A DNA stretch of 64,000 bases, taken from the NCBI RefSeq assembly GCF_004342585.1, contig NZ_SLZQ01000001.1, positions 310,001 to 374,000 of the forward strand, read 5' to 3'. The notes beneath the pieces are model-generated. The model was given only the letters and a program-made list of their open reading frames with translations. It made no database searches and was not told the DNA's origin. This document shows, piece by piece, positions 25,631 to 32,669 of the stretch. This DNA is from Paucimonas lemoignei. Its GTDB lineage: Bacteria > Pseudomonadota > Gammaproteobacteria > Burkholderiales > Burkholderiaceae_D. The stretch's first letter is position 1. Every line of letters begins with the position of its first letter. Position numbers and translations under genes: made by a program.

Positions 25631-26560
25631 ATGTTTGTTCTTGAGCGCATTCTATTGGCGACCGACCTGACGGTACGCTCGATCAGCGCCGAGTTGCGGG
25701 CGGCACAGCTTTGTGAAGATCTGCGGCTTGATTCGCTGGACGTGATGACGGTACGGCGTACGTACGCCGCCAACTGGTTCGACCGCTTGCGCAGCAATGC
25801 CGTGCTGGCCAGTCCGGATTCCGACAGGGACCAGGTGCAGCGCCAGTTCCGGTTCGCGCAAAGCCGGATCCGCGCCAGACATGCAATCCAATGCCATTAC
25901 TCGATTCGCTCCGGTGACGTGCCGACGGCGATCATTGGCATGGCCGATGAAACCGATGCCGGCATGATCGTTGTCGGCCATGAGAGGCGTAGCCGCCTTG
26001 GAAATTTACTGGGTTCGACGGCGGAACGTTTATTGGGCGTGGCCGACCGGCCATTGCTGCTGGTGCGGAATCAGCCATGCAGCCCGTACCGGACGGTGCT
26101 GATTCCGGTGGACTTTTCCCTGGAAGCGCTTAACGCCGCGAGACTGGCGTTGTCGATCGCCCCGGATGCGCACCATGTATTTTTGCATGCGTTTCGCATG
26201 GGAGAAGAAGGGCAGATGCGCGAGGCCGGGCTGAGCGAAGCTGTTATCGGCGACTACCGTAGTAAGCGCTGGGCACAGGCTGCGCAGGACCTTGAGCAGT
26301 TCATCGCGGAACTCGGGCCTGTGCGACAAACGATAACAGGTGAAATCGCCTATGGCTGGACGGTGCCGATGATCGCTGCCGTCGCGAACAAGATTAATCC
26401 AGACCTGATTGTGCTGGGCAAGCATAGCGCTTCTCGCACGGAAGAGTTTTTGACCGGGAATGTGACCAGGCGCGCGATCAGCCAGACATCCGGCGACGTA
26501 CTGGTAATTCCCAGAATGGATCCCGGTAAAGACAGCTGGTTCGAGCGACCGGCGGCATAG
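25631..26560 (+). CDS. Tandem-domain universal stress protein
   Basis: A 309-residue protein with two UspA domains. Domain 1 ends with IVVGHERRSRLGNLLGSTAE followed by RLLGVADRPLLLVR; domain 2 begins YRTVLIPVDFSLEA near residue 155 and ends VLGKHSASRTEEFLTGNVTR. Both have recognisable ATP-binding loops. No separate element is seen upstream, so it is probably co-transcribed with the preceding usp gene across a 120-base gap. Confidence 0.9.
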   Translation: MFVLERILLATDLTVRSISAELRAAQLCEDLRLDSLDVMTVRRTYAANWFDRLRSNAVLASPDSDRDQVQRQFRFAQSRIRARHAIQCHYSIRSGDVPTAIIGMADETDAGMIVVGHERRSRLGNLLGSTAERLLGVADRPLLLVRNQPCSPYRTVLIPVDFSLEALNAARLALSIAPDAHHVFLHAFRMGEEGQMREAGLSEAVIGDYRSKRWAQAAQDLEQFIAELGPVRQTITGEIAYGWTVPMIAAVANKINPDLIVLGKHSASRTEEFLTGNVTRRAISQTSGDVLVIPRMDPGKDSWFERPAA

Positions 26561-26573
26561 TAAAGGAGTGGAA

Positions 26574-26765
26574 ATGAAAGATAAATTACTTGATTCACGC
26601 CCGATAGCTTCTGCACTGCGACATAAATCGCGGCGCGATATCAAACATAAAAGACGTTTGGCCATGACCCTGGTCGATCAGCGTGCTCGCTACAGGAATG
26701 TCGTGCGGATTGTCGCCGCAAGCGCGGTGGCATTCGGGTTCCTGGCCAGCAGCGTTTGGGAATGA
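26574..26765 (+). CDS. 63-residue single-pass membrane protein
   Basis: A very small protein whose ATG at 26574 has a strong AAGGAG 5 bases upstream. The first 42 residues are strongly basic (RHKSRRDIKHKRR) and the C-terminus is one hydrophobic helix (VVRIVAASAVAFGFLASSVW). It lies 13 bases after the tandem usp gene, so it probably belongs to that operon and is induced with it. Family not recognised. Confidence 0.7.
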   Translation: MKDKLLDSRPIASALRHKSRRDIKHKRRLAMTLVDQRARYRNVVRIVAASAVAFGFLASSVWE

Positions 26766-26770
26766 TTTTT

Positions 26771-26785
26771 GATTAAAACGTACGG
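26771..26785 (+). promoter_or_regulatory. Partial copy of the shared element
   Basis: GATTAAAACGTACGG keeps the AAAAC-CGTACG core with a shorter spacing. It lies just before the hairpin at 26798 and 53 bases upstream of the full copy B. It may be a degenerate or accessory site. Confidence 0.35.
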
Positions 26786-26797
26786 ACCGGTGATTGG

Positions 26798-26821
26798 CAA
26801 TCGGGGGGATGGCCCCGATTG
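26798..26821. terminator. Hairpin ending the usp operon
   Basis: A perfect 9-bp stem CAATCGGGG / CCCCGATTG with a 6-base loop, about 30 bases after the small membrane protein gene. No T-run follows. Confidence 0.55.
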
Positions 26822-26830
26822 ACGTAATCC

Positions 26831-26849
26831 GTAAGTAAAACCCGTACGT
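26831..26849 (+). promoter_or_regulatory. 19-bp shared element, copy B
   Basis: GTAAGTAAAACCCGTACGT, ending 89 bases before the ATG of the Rnk/GreA-like gene and oriented toward it. It differs from copy A only at positions 4 and 12. Confidence 0.7.
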
Positions 26850-26938
26850 ATGCTTACCAATTACGCAAACGCCAGGTATGGCAGATACTTGTTCCAATAC
26901 CCTGGCCTTGCATTTCTAACTGAAATAGATTTATAGAT

Positions 26939-27364
26939 ATGAACGCCCCTTTAGAGATAGAGCAATTCAAATTTATCGTGACGACCTTCGATCTGGAACG
27001 GATCGAAGAGTACTGCTCGAATTTCAATTACCGAAATCTCGATGAGATCAAATCATTGAGGGAAAAGCTGGACCTTGCGGACATCGTGTCGCCTCAGGAA
27101 GTGCCGGCGGACGTGGTGACGATGCATTCGACTGTCACGTTCTTTGAGCGTGCGGCGGATGCGGAGTACCAATATACGCTGGTGTATCCTGGGGTGGTAA
27201 ATCCCGCCGGTACGATATCCGTCTTTACGCCGGTAGGCAGCGCATTGCTCGGCATGTCGAAAGGACAAACGCTCAACTGGCGCATGCCCGGCAGGCGCGA
27301 GCTATGCCTGCGCGTTCTCGATGTGACCAATCAGCCGGAAGCGGCGGGCATGTACTACAGATAG
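26939..27364 (+). CDS. Rnk/GreA-C-like RNA polymerase-associated protein
   Basis: A 141-residue protein. A short N-terminal helical segment (FIVTTFDLERIEEYCSNFNY) is followed by the GreA/GreB C-terminal FKBP-like domain: VVTMHSTVTFFERAADAEYQ, YTLVYPGVVNPAGTISVFTP, VGSALLGMSKGQTLNWRMPG. This is the layout of Rnk, which binds RNA polymerase but lacks the GreA coiled-coil tip. Element B lies upstream, so it may be part of the stress regulon. No clear ribosome-binding site. Confidence 0.88.
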   Translation: MNAPLEIEQFKFIVTTFDLERIEEYCSNFNYRNLDEIKSLREKLDLADIVSPQEVPADVVTMHSTVTFFERAADAEYQYTLVYPGVVNPAGTISVFTPVGSALLGMSKGQTLNWRMPGRRELCLRVLDVTNQPEAAGMYYR

Positions 27365-27387
27365 CCACTGCCGGCTTCATTCACACC

Positions 27388-28092
27388 CTACGGGCCTGGA
27401 GGAAGGAGCATGCCGGTCTTTTCGGCGAACTGCTCCTTTTTCCAGCCGCTTCCCAGTAAAACCATCCGCGTGTGCAGATCGCCGAGGGCATGATGTTCGA
27501 TTTCCTTGCCCAGAAACTGTAGGCGCTTGTCCCGCAACTCGACATAAAACAGTTCATGCCGACTTCCCAGCGAATGCCACAAGGCGTGCGCGGCCGGCGA
27601 CTGGCGAGCGCCGCTCACGAGGCATTGCCCATTTTTCTCCAGCCACCATCGATAAACCGCAGTCGCGATACCGCGGCGCTGATAGGCGTCGTGATACTTG
27701 GAATGCGGGGCGCGCAAATGCTTGTCCGCCCGCTTGTCGAGTTCTATCAATCGATTGAACACGGTGTATCCTGCCAGGCGCTGGCGTACCGTGTCGCGAA
27801 CGTAAACGTAGTGTTCGCCATCGCTTTCGCGATAGTGGAATGCCAGGCCGGGGTAGGGGATGTCAAGCAAAGGCAGATCGTAAAGCGCATCGCCTGGACG
27901 ATTCAGGCGGCGATTGATAACGTCCAGCTCATTTTGAAAACCGGACGATTCGCGCTCGACATCGATGCGCAGTCCCAGCGGGAGCAGATGCCAAGGCAAG
28001 CAGGGTAATGTCAAGCTATGCAAAATGCCTCCAAATTCCAGGCGGGGCAGGCGGGGGATTGCCAATTCGCGTCCGCCGCTAAAGTCGGTCAC
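27388..28092 (-). CDS. GNAT-like acyltransferase domain protein
   Basis: A 234-residue protein starting at a GTG that lies inside the 3' end of the upstream gene (14-base overlap). The segment YQRRGIATAVYRWWLEKNGQ, then CLVSGARQSPAAHALWHSL, resembles the acetyl-CoA pyrophosphate loop (R-R-G-I-A) and following helix of GNAT enzymes. The substrate is unknown. The overlap shows it is co-translated with the beta-helix protein. Confidence 0.6.
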   Translation of the reverse strand: MTDFSGGRELAIPRLPRLEFGGILHSLTLPCLPWHLLPLGLRIDVERESSGFQNELDVINRRLNRPGDALYDLPLLDIPYPGLAFHYRESDGEHYVYVRDTVRQRLAGYTVFNRLIELDKRADKHLRAPHSKYHDAYQRRGIATAVYRWWLEKNGQCLVSGARQSPAAHALWHSLGSRHELFYVELRDKRLQFLGKEIEHHALGDLHTRMVLLGSGWKKEQFAEKTGMLLPPGP

Positions 28093-28957
28093 CGGGTTTG
28101 CCGGCCCACCATCCGCTCATCAGGCGATTCGGCTTGTTAGCGGCCTTAACCTGGGCGCTCGTTTTCCAGTCTTCGATGTGCACCATCAAGCCGGCGTATA
28201 TCCCGTAGCCGTCGCCGACCTGTATTTCCTCTCCGGCCAGCACGCTTTCGCCAGCCTTGATGGCGCCATCGGTGAGGATGTTCCTGCCGGCCCTGATGCC
28301 CCATTTCGTTTCGAGATGGCTGATGCTCCGGATATCTTCGCCGGCCTCGATGCCCTGTTCGGCGCGAATGCCGCCCAGGCTATTGATCGATCCGCCGATT
28401 CGTATGCCCTTGCCGCACTGGACCGAGCCTTTGACGATGGCATCCTGTCCGACATGCATGGCGCCGGTGACGGTCAAGTCGGCCTCACATATCAAGTCCC
28501 ATTCGCAACGCAGGTCACCGCCTGTCTTTAGTATTCCCTGGACTTCGATGCCCCATGCAGCCCTGACGTCGCCCGTGACGTCCATCGAGCCACCGCTGCG
28601 CACGCTGCCGGCAACCCGGATATCGTCGCCGCACGCGATGGACTGCCCGGCGTGAATGCCACCACCGGCACGAATCCCGCGTCCCGTGCATAAGGCCGTG
28701 TCGACTTCTATGTTTCCTTTTACTTCAAGCGTGCCGGCAAACACGATAGCGTCGGCATCGATGCTGTCTACCGCAAGCACTGCATCGGTCGGGCCGAACT
28801 GATTCAGCAGCCAGATGGCGTCGTTGACACGTCCTGCGGCGACGAGCGAGTCGAGCAGCGGCTGATAGTCGGAACCTTCGTGGTGGTGACGCAGAAACCA
28901 TCTGAATCCATCGGTGCATGGGCGCTTGGATTTGATGAATTCCTTGGTGAGATCCAT
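28079..28957 (-). CDS. Bactofilin-like right-handed beta-helix repeat protein
   Basis: A 292-residue protein. Residues 1-60 are a helical domain (CTDGFRWFLRHHHEGSDYQP, LLDSLVAAGRVNDAIWLLNQ, FGPTDAVL) found on many bacterial proteins of unknown function. Residues 65-260 are short beta-helix repeats dominated by G-I/V-x-A-G-x-x-I patterns (GRGIRAGGGIHAGQSIACGD), as in polymer-forming bactofilins. No signal peptide. Element C lies upstream on the same strand, and the GNAT-like gene overlaps its end. A scaffold role is plausible but inferred. Confidence 0.65.
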   Translation of the reverse strand: MDLTKEFIKSKRPCTDGFRWFLRHHHEGSDYQPLLDSLVAAGRVNDAIWLLNQFGPTDAVLAVDSIDADAIVFAGTLEVKGNIEVDTALCTGRGIRAGGGIHAGQSIACGDDIRVAGSVRSGGSMDVTGDVRAAWGIEVQGILKTGGDLRCEWDLICEADLTVTGAMHVGQDAIVKGSVQCGKGIRIGGSINSLGGIRAEQGIEAGEDIRSISHLETKWGIRAGRNILTDGAIKAGESVLAGEEIQVGDGYGIYAGLMVHIEDWKTSAQVKAANKPNRLMSGWWAGKPGDRL

Positions 28958-29102
28958 GGTGTTTCGAAAATAAAGTGAACCCGCCAGGAGTCGCGCGGAT
29001 AACCTGGGCCCGGTGTTCCGTGGCTTGGGAGCTGAAAAGGCCAGCAGTCAAGAAAGCGATCTAGTATCGGCTTTCCTGGCGGATTTTTAAATTCGGGAAC
29101 GT

Positions 29103-29121
29103 ACGTACGTGTTTTGCTTAG
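29103..29121 (-). promoter_or_regulatory. 19-bp shared element, copy C
   Basis: On the minus strand CTAAGCAAAACACGTACGT, 145 bases upstream of the beta-helix gene start and oriented toward it. It matches copies A and B at 16 of 19 positions each. The ACGTACGT end is itself palindromic. Confidence 0.65.
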
Positions 29122-29279
29122 CAAGGTCGACTTGCGCCAGGCGAGTGAAATGAAAGCTGGCGCAAAACGCTGGCTGGCGCGTTTTTCAGGCGTGGTGAAT
29201 TATGCAGACGGCGCACTGCCGGTAAGCGCTGACGCCAAGGGGGATAATTTGCTGGAAGGCGCGCAAGTGACTCGTGCGC

Positions 29280-29310
29280 CCCGGGGCGGACTCCGGCTAA
29301 TCGCCCCGGG
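29280..29310 (-). terminator. Possible terminator hairpin after the HAF-repeat gene
   Basis: CCCGGGGCG / CGCCCCGGG, a 9-bp stem with a 13-base loop, 25 bases after the stop on the minus strand. No T-run follows. Confidence 0.4.
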
Positions 29311-29335
29311 AATTTCAGGCAGACAGGTGTTGGAC

Positions 29336-30529
29336 TTACTTGCGCGGATGTTTCGGGCCTTGCATGGGCGGGCCGTTTCGGCCGCCGCACGATGGCGTCA
29401 ACAGAAACGCGCGGAAGCGCTCGTCTCCCCTGATGTAACCATAGCCGACGATCTGGCCGCTGTTGTTAATGGCGGTCGCCTCCAGCAGAACCCATCCCGA
29501 ATTACGAACTTCCGGCAGGTGGTTGAGGTTGATCATCCTGCCGTTCTCATACAGGAAAGCCTGCGAATACGTACTGTAGTTGAGTGGATCATAAGGCAGA
29601 TTGTTGACCCTGCTGGATCCCACGATCTGGCCGGCATTGTTGATGGCTTTCGCCACGCTGGTCGATCCGCCCAGTGTGCCCAGGTCCCTCATGGCACTGC
29701 CGTCATGGAAAAACGCATGCGACCGGTTATTGCCCGCAAGGTCACTGGTTCCGACGATGTGGCCAGTATCGTTGATGCCGTAGGCAGTGCTGTTGGCGCC
29801 GCCCAGCGTGCCGAGGTCGATCATCCTGCCGCCGCGATAGACAAAGGCGCGCGTCGCCGCATCGCCGGCGACCTGACTGGTTCCCACCACGTAGCCGCCG
29901 GTGTTGATGCCGTAGGCGCTACTGTTGCTGCCGCCAAGGGTGCCGAGATCCGCCATCCTGCCGCCGCTGTAGAGAAAGGCGCGATAGGGGGCCGGATCGG
30001 TTCTGGGATTAGCGCCGGGAGTAAAGCTTGCCTGGCTTCGTCCGACCAGCTGGCCGGCGTTGTTGACGGCATAGCCATAGCTGTTGCTGCCGCCAAGCGT
30101 GCCGAGATCGCGCATGGCGCCGCCGCTATAAATAAACGCGTGATTTATTGCAAAATTGCCGCCGAATTCGACGTAACTCGTACCGGCAATCTGCCCTACG
30201 TTATTGATCGCATATCCTGTCGCACTTGCTTCGGATGTCGGGCCCATCAGGGTGCCCAGGTCAGTCATGGTGCCGCCGTTATACAGGAAGGCGTGATTGC
30301 TGGGTTCCCCTGTGAAGGATGTGATGCTGTCTCCGACAATCTGGACGGAATCGTTGATGCCGAATGCGCGGGCGGTTTCAAAAACGATCGGACGGGGCGA
30401 TTGATTTTTCAGGGTGCCCAGGTCGGTGAAGGCATAACTTCCGGATGCGGCTTGCGATGGTGCTGCCAGAACGGTTAAGGCGCCAGTGCAGAGAGTTAGA
30501 CAGAATTTATTCCAGGACCACTTGCTCAT
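29336..30529 (-). CDS. Secreted HAF-repeat protein
   Basis: A 397-residue protein with a signal peptide (to about residue 28, APSQAAS) and seven or so HAF-family repeats of about 40-50 residues, each reading like HAFLYxGGxMxDLGTLGGxx then AYGINNxGQIVGxS. HAF repeats are predicted to form beta-structured extracellular repeats of unknown role. The usual PEP-CTERM sorting tail of many such proteins is missing; the end is short and basic (GPKHPRK). AAGGAGAGG precedes the ATG and is part of a perfect palindrome with the bases upstream. Confidence 0.85.
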   Translation of the reverse strand: MSKWSWNKFCLTLCTGALTVLAAPSQAASGSYAFTDLGTLKNQSPRPIVFETARAFGINDSVQIVGDSITSFTGEPSNHAFLYNGGTMTDLGTLMGPTSEASATGYAINNVGQIAGTSYVEFGGNFAINHAFIYSGGAMRDLGTLGGSNSYGYAVNNAGQLVGRSQASFTPGANPRTDPAPYRAFLYSGGRMADLGTLGGSNSSAYGINTGGYVVGTSQVAGDAATRAFVYRGGRMIDLGTLGGANSTAYGINDTGHIVGTSDLAGNNRSHAFFHDGSAMRDLGTLGGSTSVAKAINNAGQIVGSSRVNNLPYDPLNYSTYSQAFLYENGRMINLNHLPEVRNSGWVLLEATAINNSGQIVGYGYIRGDERFRAFLLTPSCGGRNGPPMQGPKHPRK

Positions 30530-31138
30530 TTCCTCTCCTTAAGGAGTTTCGCCTATGAAAAATTTTTTCTAGCGAAACATTGAATGTGGACATGCCACTT
30601 TGGTAATTGCAAGCCGGACTTGTTGATGACAAGAGGCTATAAATTGCACGATCGTGCAAAGGGCAGCGTACCTTTTGGCAGCCTTGAGCAAATGACCTTA
30701 ATCAATGCTTTTGGTCAGTAGTGGAAAATAGGAATTGATTTTCATGCAGCGGATATGTGGCGTGTAACAAAAATCGAGCCTGTTCGATTTTTGAATTCAA
30801 CTTGTGAATATCTCGCCAACGGGAATTTATTTGTTGTCGCCAACGCCTGAAGTTTTGATCCGACCGAAATTTGTCCTAATGTCCGAATGATTTCGACCGA
30901 GCTGATGTTCATCAGTCACCGCAAAGCACGGTTCACCAAACGCTACCCCAGCTTGTTGTCCGCGACATGATGGTACGGGTTTTCAAACTGATGGGCGCCG
31001 TCTTCAGGCGGATGCTCACTTTGCTGCATGAAATTGATATGGCTGTTTCCGGAAAAACCGCGCGGTAAGCTGTTAGAGTGTCGTGGTTTTTTATGCAACA
31101 CCCGCAGATATTTCCCTTCAAAATAAAGGAGAAACAAG
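30530..31138. other. Long AT-rich intergenic region
   Basis: About 610 bases between the divergent HAF-repeat and VOC genes. It is AT-richer than its surroundings and holds a perfect 16-bp palindrome at 30644-30659. A 28-codon minus-strand frame (30943-31029) has no ribosome-binding site. No convincing gene was found. Confidence 0.5.
30644..30659. promoter_or_regulatory. Perfect 16-bp palindrome, operator-like
   Basis: TTGCACGATCGTGCAA is fully self-complementary and sits in AT-rich non-coding DNA about 115 bases upstream of the HAF-repeat gene. Its size and symmetry suit a dimeric regulator. No regulator gene is adjacent. Confidence 0.45.
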
Positions 31139-31618
31139 ATGGTCAGCAAGAACACGATTTGCCTTTGGTATGACGGCGCCGCGCTCGAGGCCGCGACATT
31201 TTATGCCGAGACCTTCCCGGACAGCGAAGTGGTAGCGGTCCATCGGGCGCCCGCTGATTATCCCTCGGGTAAAGAGGGCGATGTGCTGACGGTCGAGTTC
31301 ACGGTCATGGGCATTCCTTGTCTGGGTTTGAACGGTGGGCCGGTATTCAAGCATAGCGAGGCATTTTCCTTCCAGGTGGCCACCGATGACCAGGCTGAAA
31401 CAGATCGCTTGTGGGATGCGATCGTTGGAAACGGCGGCCAGGAAAGCGCCTGCGGCTGGTGCAAGGATAAATGGGGATTGTCGTGGCAGATCACGCCGCG
31501 CGCCTTGACTGCGGCGATCACCGACCCCGACCCCGCCGCTGCGAAGCGTGCGTTCGAAGCGATGATGGAGATGACAAAAATTGATATCGCACGGATCGAA
31601 GCGGCTCGGCGCGGCTGA
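31139..31618 (+). CDS. VOC/PhnB-like protein
   Basis: A 159-residue protein of the 3-demethylubiquinone-9 3-methyltransferase-like (PhnB) group of the vicinal oxygen chelate superfamily: CLWYDGAALEAATFYAETFP, VLTVEFTVMGIPCLGLNGGP, SFQVATDDQAETDRLWDAIV, and CGWCKDKWGLSWQITP. Enzymatic activity is not established for this group. AAAGGAGAAA precedes the ATG. Confidence 0.87.
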   Translation: MVSKNTICLWYDGAALEAATFYAETFPDSEVVAVHRAPADYPSGKEGDVLTVEFTVMGIPCLGLNGGPVFKHSEAFSFQVATDDQAETDRLWDAIVGNGGQESACGWCKDKWGLSWQITPRALTAAITDPDPAAAKRAFEAMMEMTKIDIARIEAARRG

Positions 31619-31769
31619 GTGTCTGCCTGGCGGGCGCGGAGGCCAACGCAACAGGAAGCCGGAAGCAAACCGCACCGCGATTGCATGCCTGCCGGACGTG
31701 CCGGTCGGTTGCAGCCCGCTTGCTGTCTGCTGAGCGCCCGCTTCTCGCTCAATTACTTCAACGGACAAC

Positions 31770-32342
31770 CTACCTCACATAAAATGGCGGGACGCCGTAG
31801 ATTTCAAGCCCCGTTTGCGTGACGACCGGGGTTGCCCAGAGGTTGGAGTAGGACTTCTGAGCACATGTGCCATCGTATTGCCGTTCCGATCTGATTGCAT
31901 ATTGCTGAAATGTTGGATTCTCGTCGCTGATATAGGCAGTCCAGGCGTCCCCCTGTTTGGTGGGCGCGAAGTAGAAGTGGGAGCCGTGTGCCGGAGGACT
32001 GTAAGGCGCCGCAGCGGCAGGCGATGCGGCACCTTCGCTGACGGGCGCGGTCGGCGAAGCGCCGATCAGGGCTTGGCCGGTGCAATTTGCCGACTCGTAG
32101 TAAAGCGGCACAAATCTCCAGGTCAGGCCGCTCGATACTGGGCGTCGTAGCGTATAGTCCCAGTGCGCGTCCGTATAAATCCTGACTGTCTGTCCGCCAT
32201 ACAGGACAACCACGGAATCACCCTTGAATTGCCCGATTTCCCTGCCTGTACTGTCGACAAGGTCTGGCTGGGCTTGCGCCCAGGCGGCGGATGTAGCTGC
32301 GGCAACCATGGTGAATGCTGTTGCGCGAATAAATTTGTTCAT
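31770..32342 (-). CDS. Secreted hypothetical protein
   Basis: A 190-residue protein with a clear signal peptide (MNKFIRATAFTMVAAATSAA, cleavage near AWAQA). The ATG at 32342 has GGAG 6 bases upstream. The mature part begins QPDLVDSTGREIGQFKGDSV, a pattern of short beta strands seen in secreted proteins that describe or bind ligands, and has two cysteines. Family not recognised. Confidence 0.6.
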   Translation of the reverse strand: MNKFIRATAFTMVAAATSAAWAQAQPDLVDSTGREIGQFKGDSVVVLYGGQTVRIYTDAHWDYTLRRPVSSGLTWRFVPLYYESANCTGQALIGASPTAPVSEGAASPAAAAPYSPPAHGSHFYFAPTKQGDAWTAYISDENPTFQQYAIRSERQYDGTCAQKSYSNLWATPVVTQTGLEIYGVPPFYVR

Positions 32343-32669
32343 GGTGTTCTCCACTTGCGCGAATTTCGATCGTGAGCATTTTGAAAATCAAGGCTCACGA
32401 TTCAGCCTAGCGCTTGCTTTTCCGTTTAGAAGAACGTTCAGGAAATATGGGCCTGATCTTTATCAAGCTGTAGCAAATGAATTTGAACTTCCCATTGAGG
32501 ACAAAACGGTCCGCCCGGCAATTCAGGAACTGTGCGGTGCAGATTTGAAATGGTGTGAGAACATGGTTGTCGTGCTTTCGCAGGCGAGGTCGACCTCCAT
32601 GGTCCACGCCTCGCGTTCTAGCTGCGATCGGCTTCTCGATCCCGGCCCAGATCGGACACCTGGAGCTTG
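32343..32669. other. Intergenic region without visible gene
   Basis: About 325 bases between two minus-strand genes. It should hold the promoter of the secreted protein gene. No conserved frame or RNA was recognised. Confidence 0.4.

Larger units (their letters stand above)
28958..29335. other. Intergenic region with element C
   Basis: About 380 bases between two minus-strand genes. It contains copy C of the shared element at 29103-29121 and a GC-rich hairpin CCCGGGGCG / CGCCCCGGG at 29280-29310 downstream of the HAF-repeat gene. No gene is visible. Confidence 0.5.

Noticed and set aside
25755-25768. GGCGTACGTACGCC palindrome resembling the ACGTACGT part of the 19-bp element
   Set aside because: It lies inside the coding sequence of the tandem usp gene and lacks the AAAAC flank.
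29114-30478. Long plus-strand open frame opposite the HAF-repeat gene
   Set aside because: It mirrors the minus-strand repeats (shadow repeats) and has no ribosome-binding site; the minus-strand frame has a signal peptide, ribosome-binding site and known repeats.
30644-30659. NtrC-type site
   Set aside because: TGCAC/GTGCA arms are present but the spacing is shorter than in the NtrC consensus and no sigma-54 promoter was noticed nearby.
30943-31029. 28-codon minus-strand frame (MQQSEHPPEDGAHQFENPYH...)
   Set aside because: The residue pattern looks protein-like, but there is no ribosome-binding site or recognised homologue, so it was not called.
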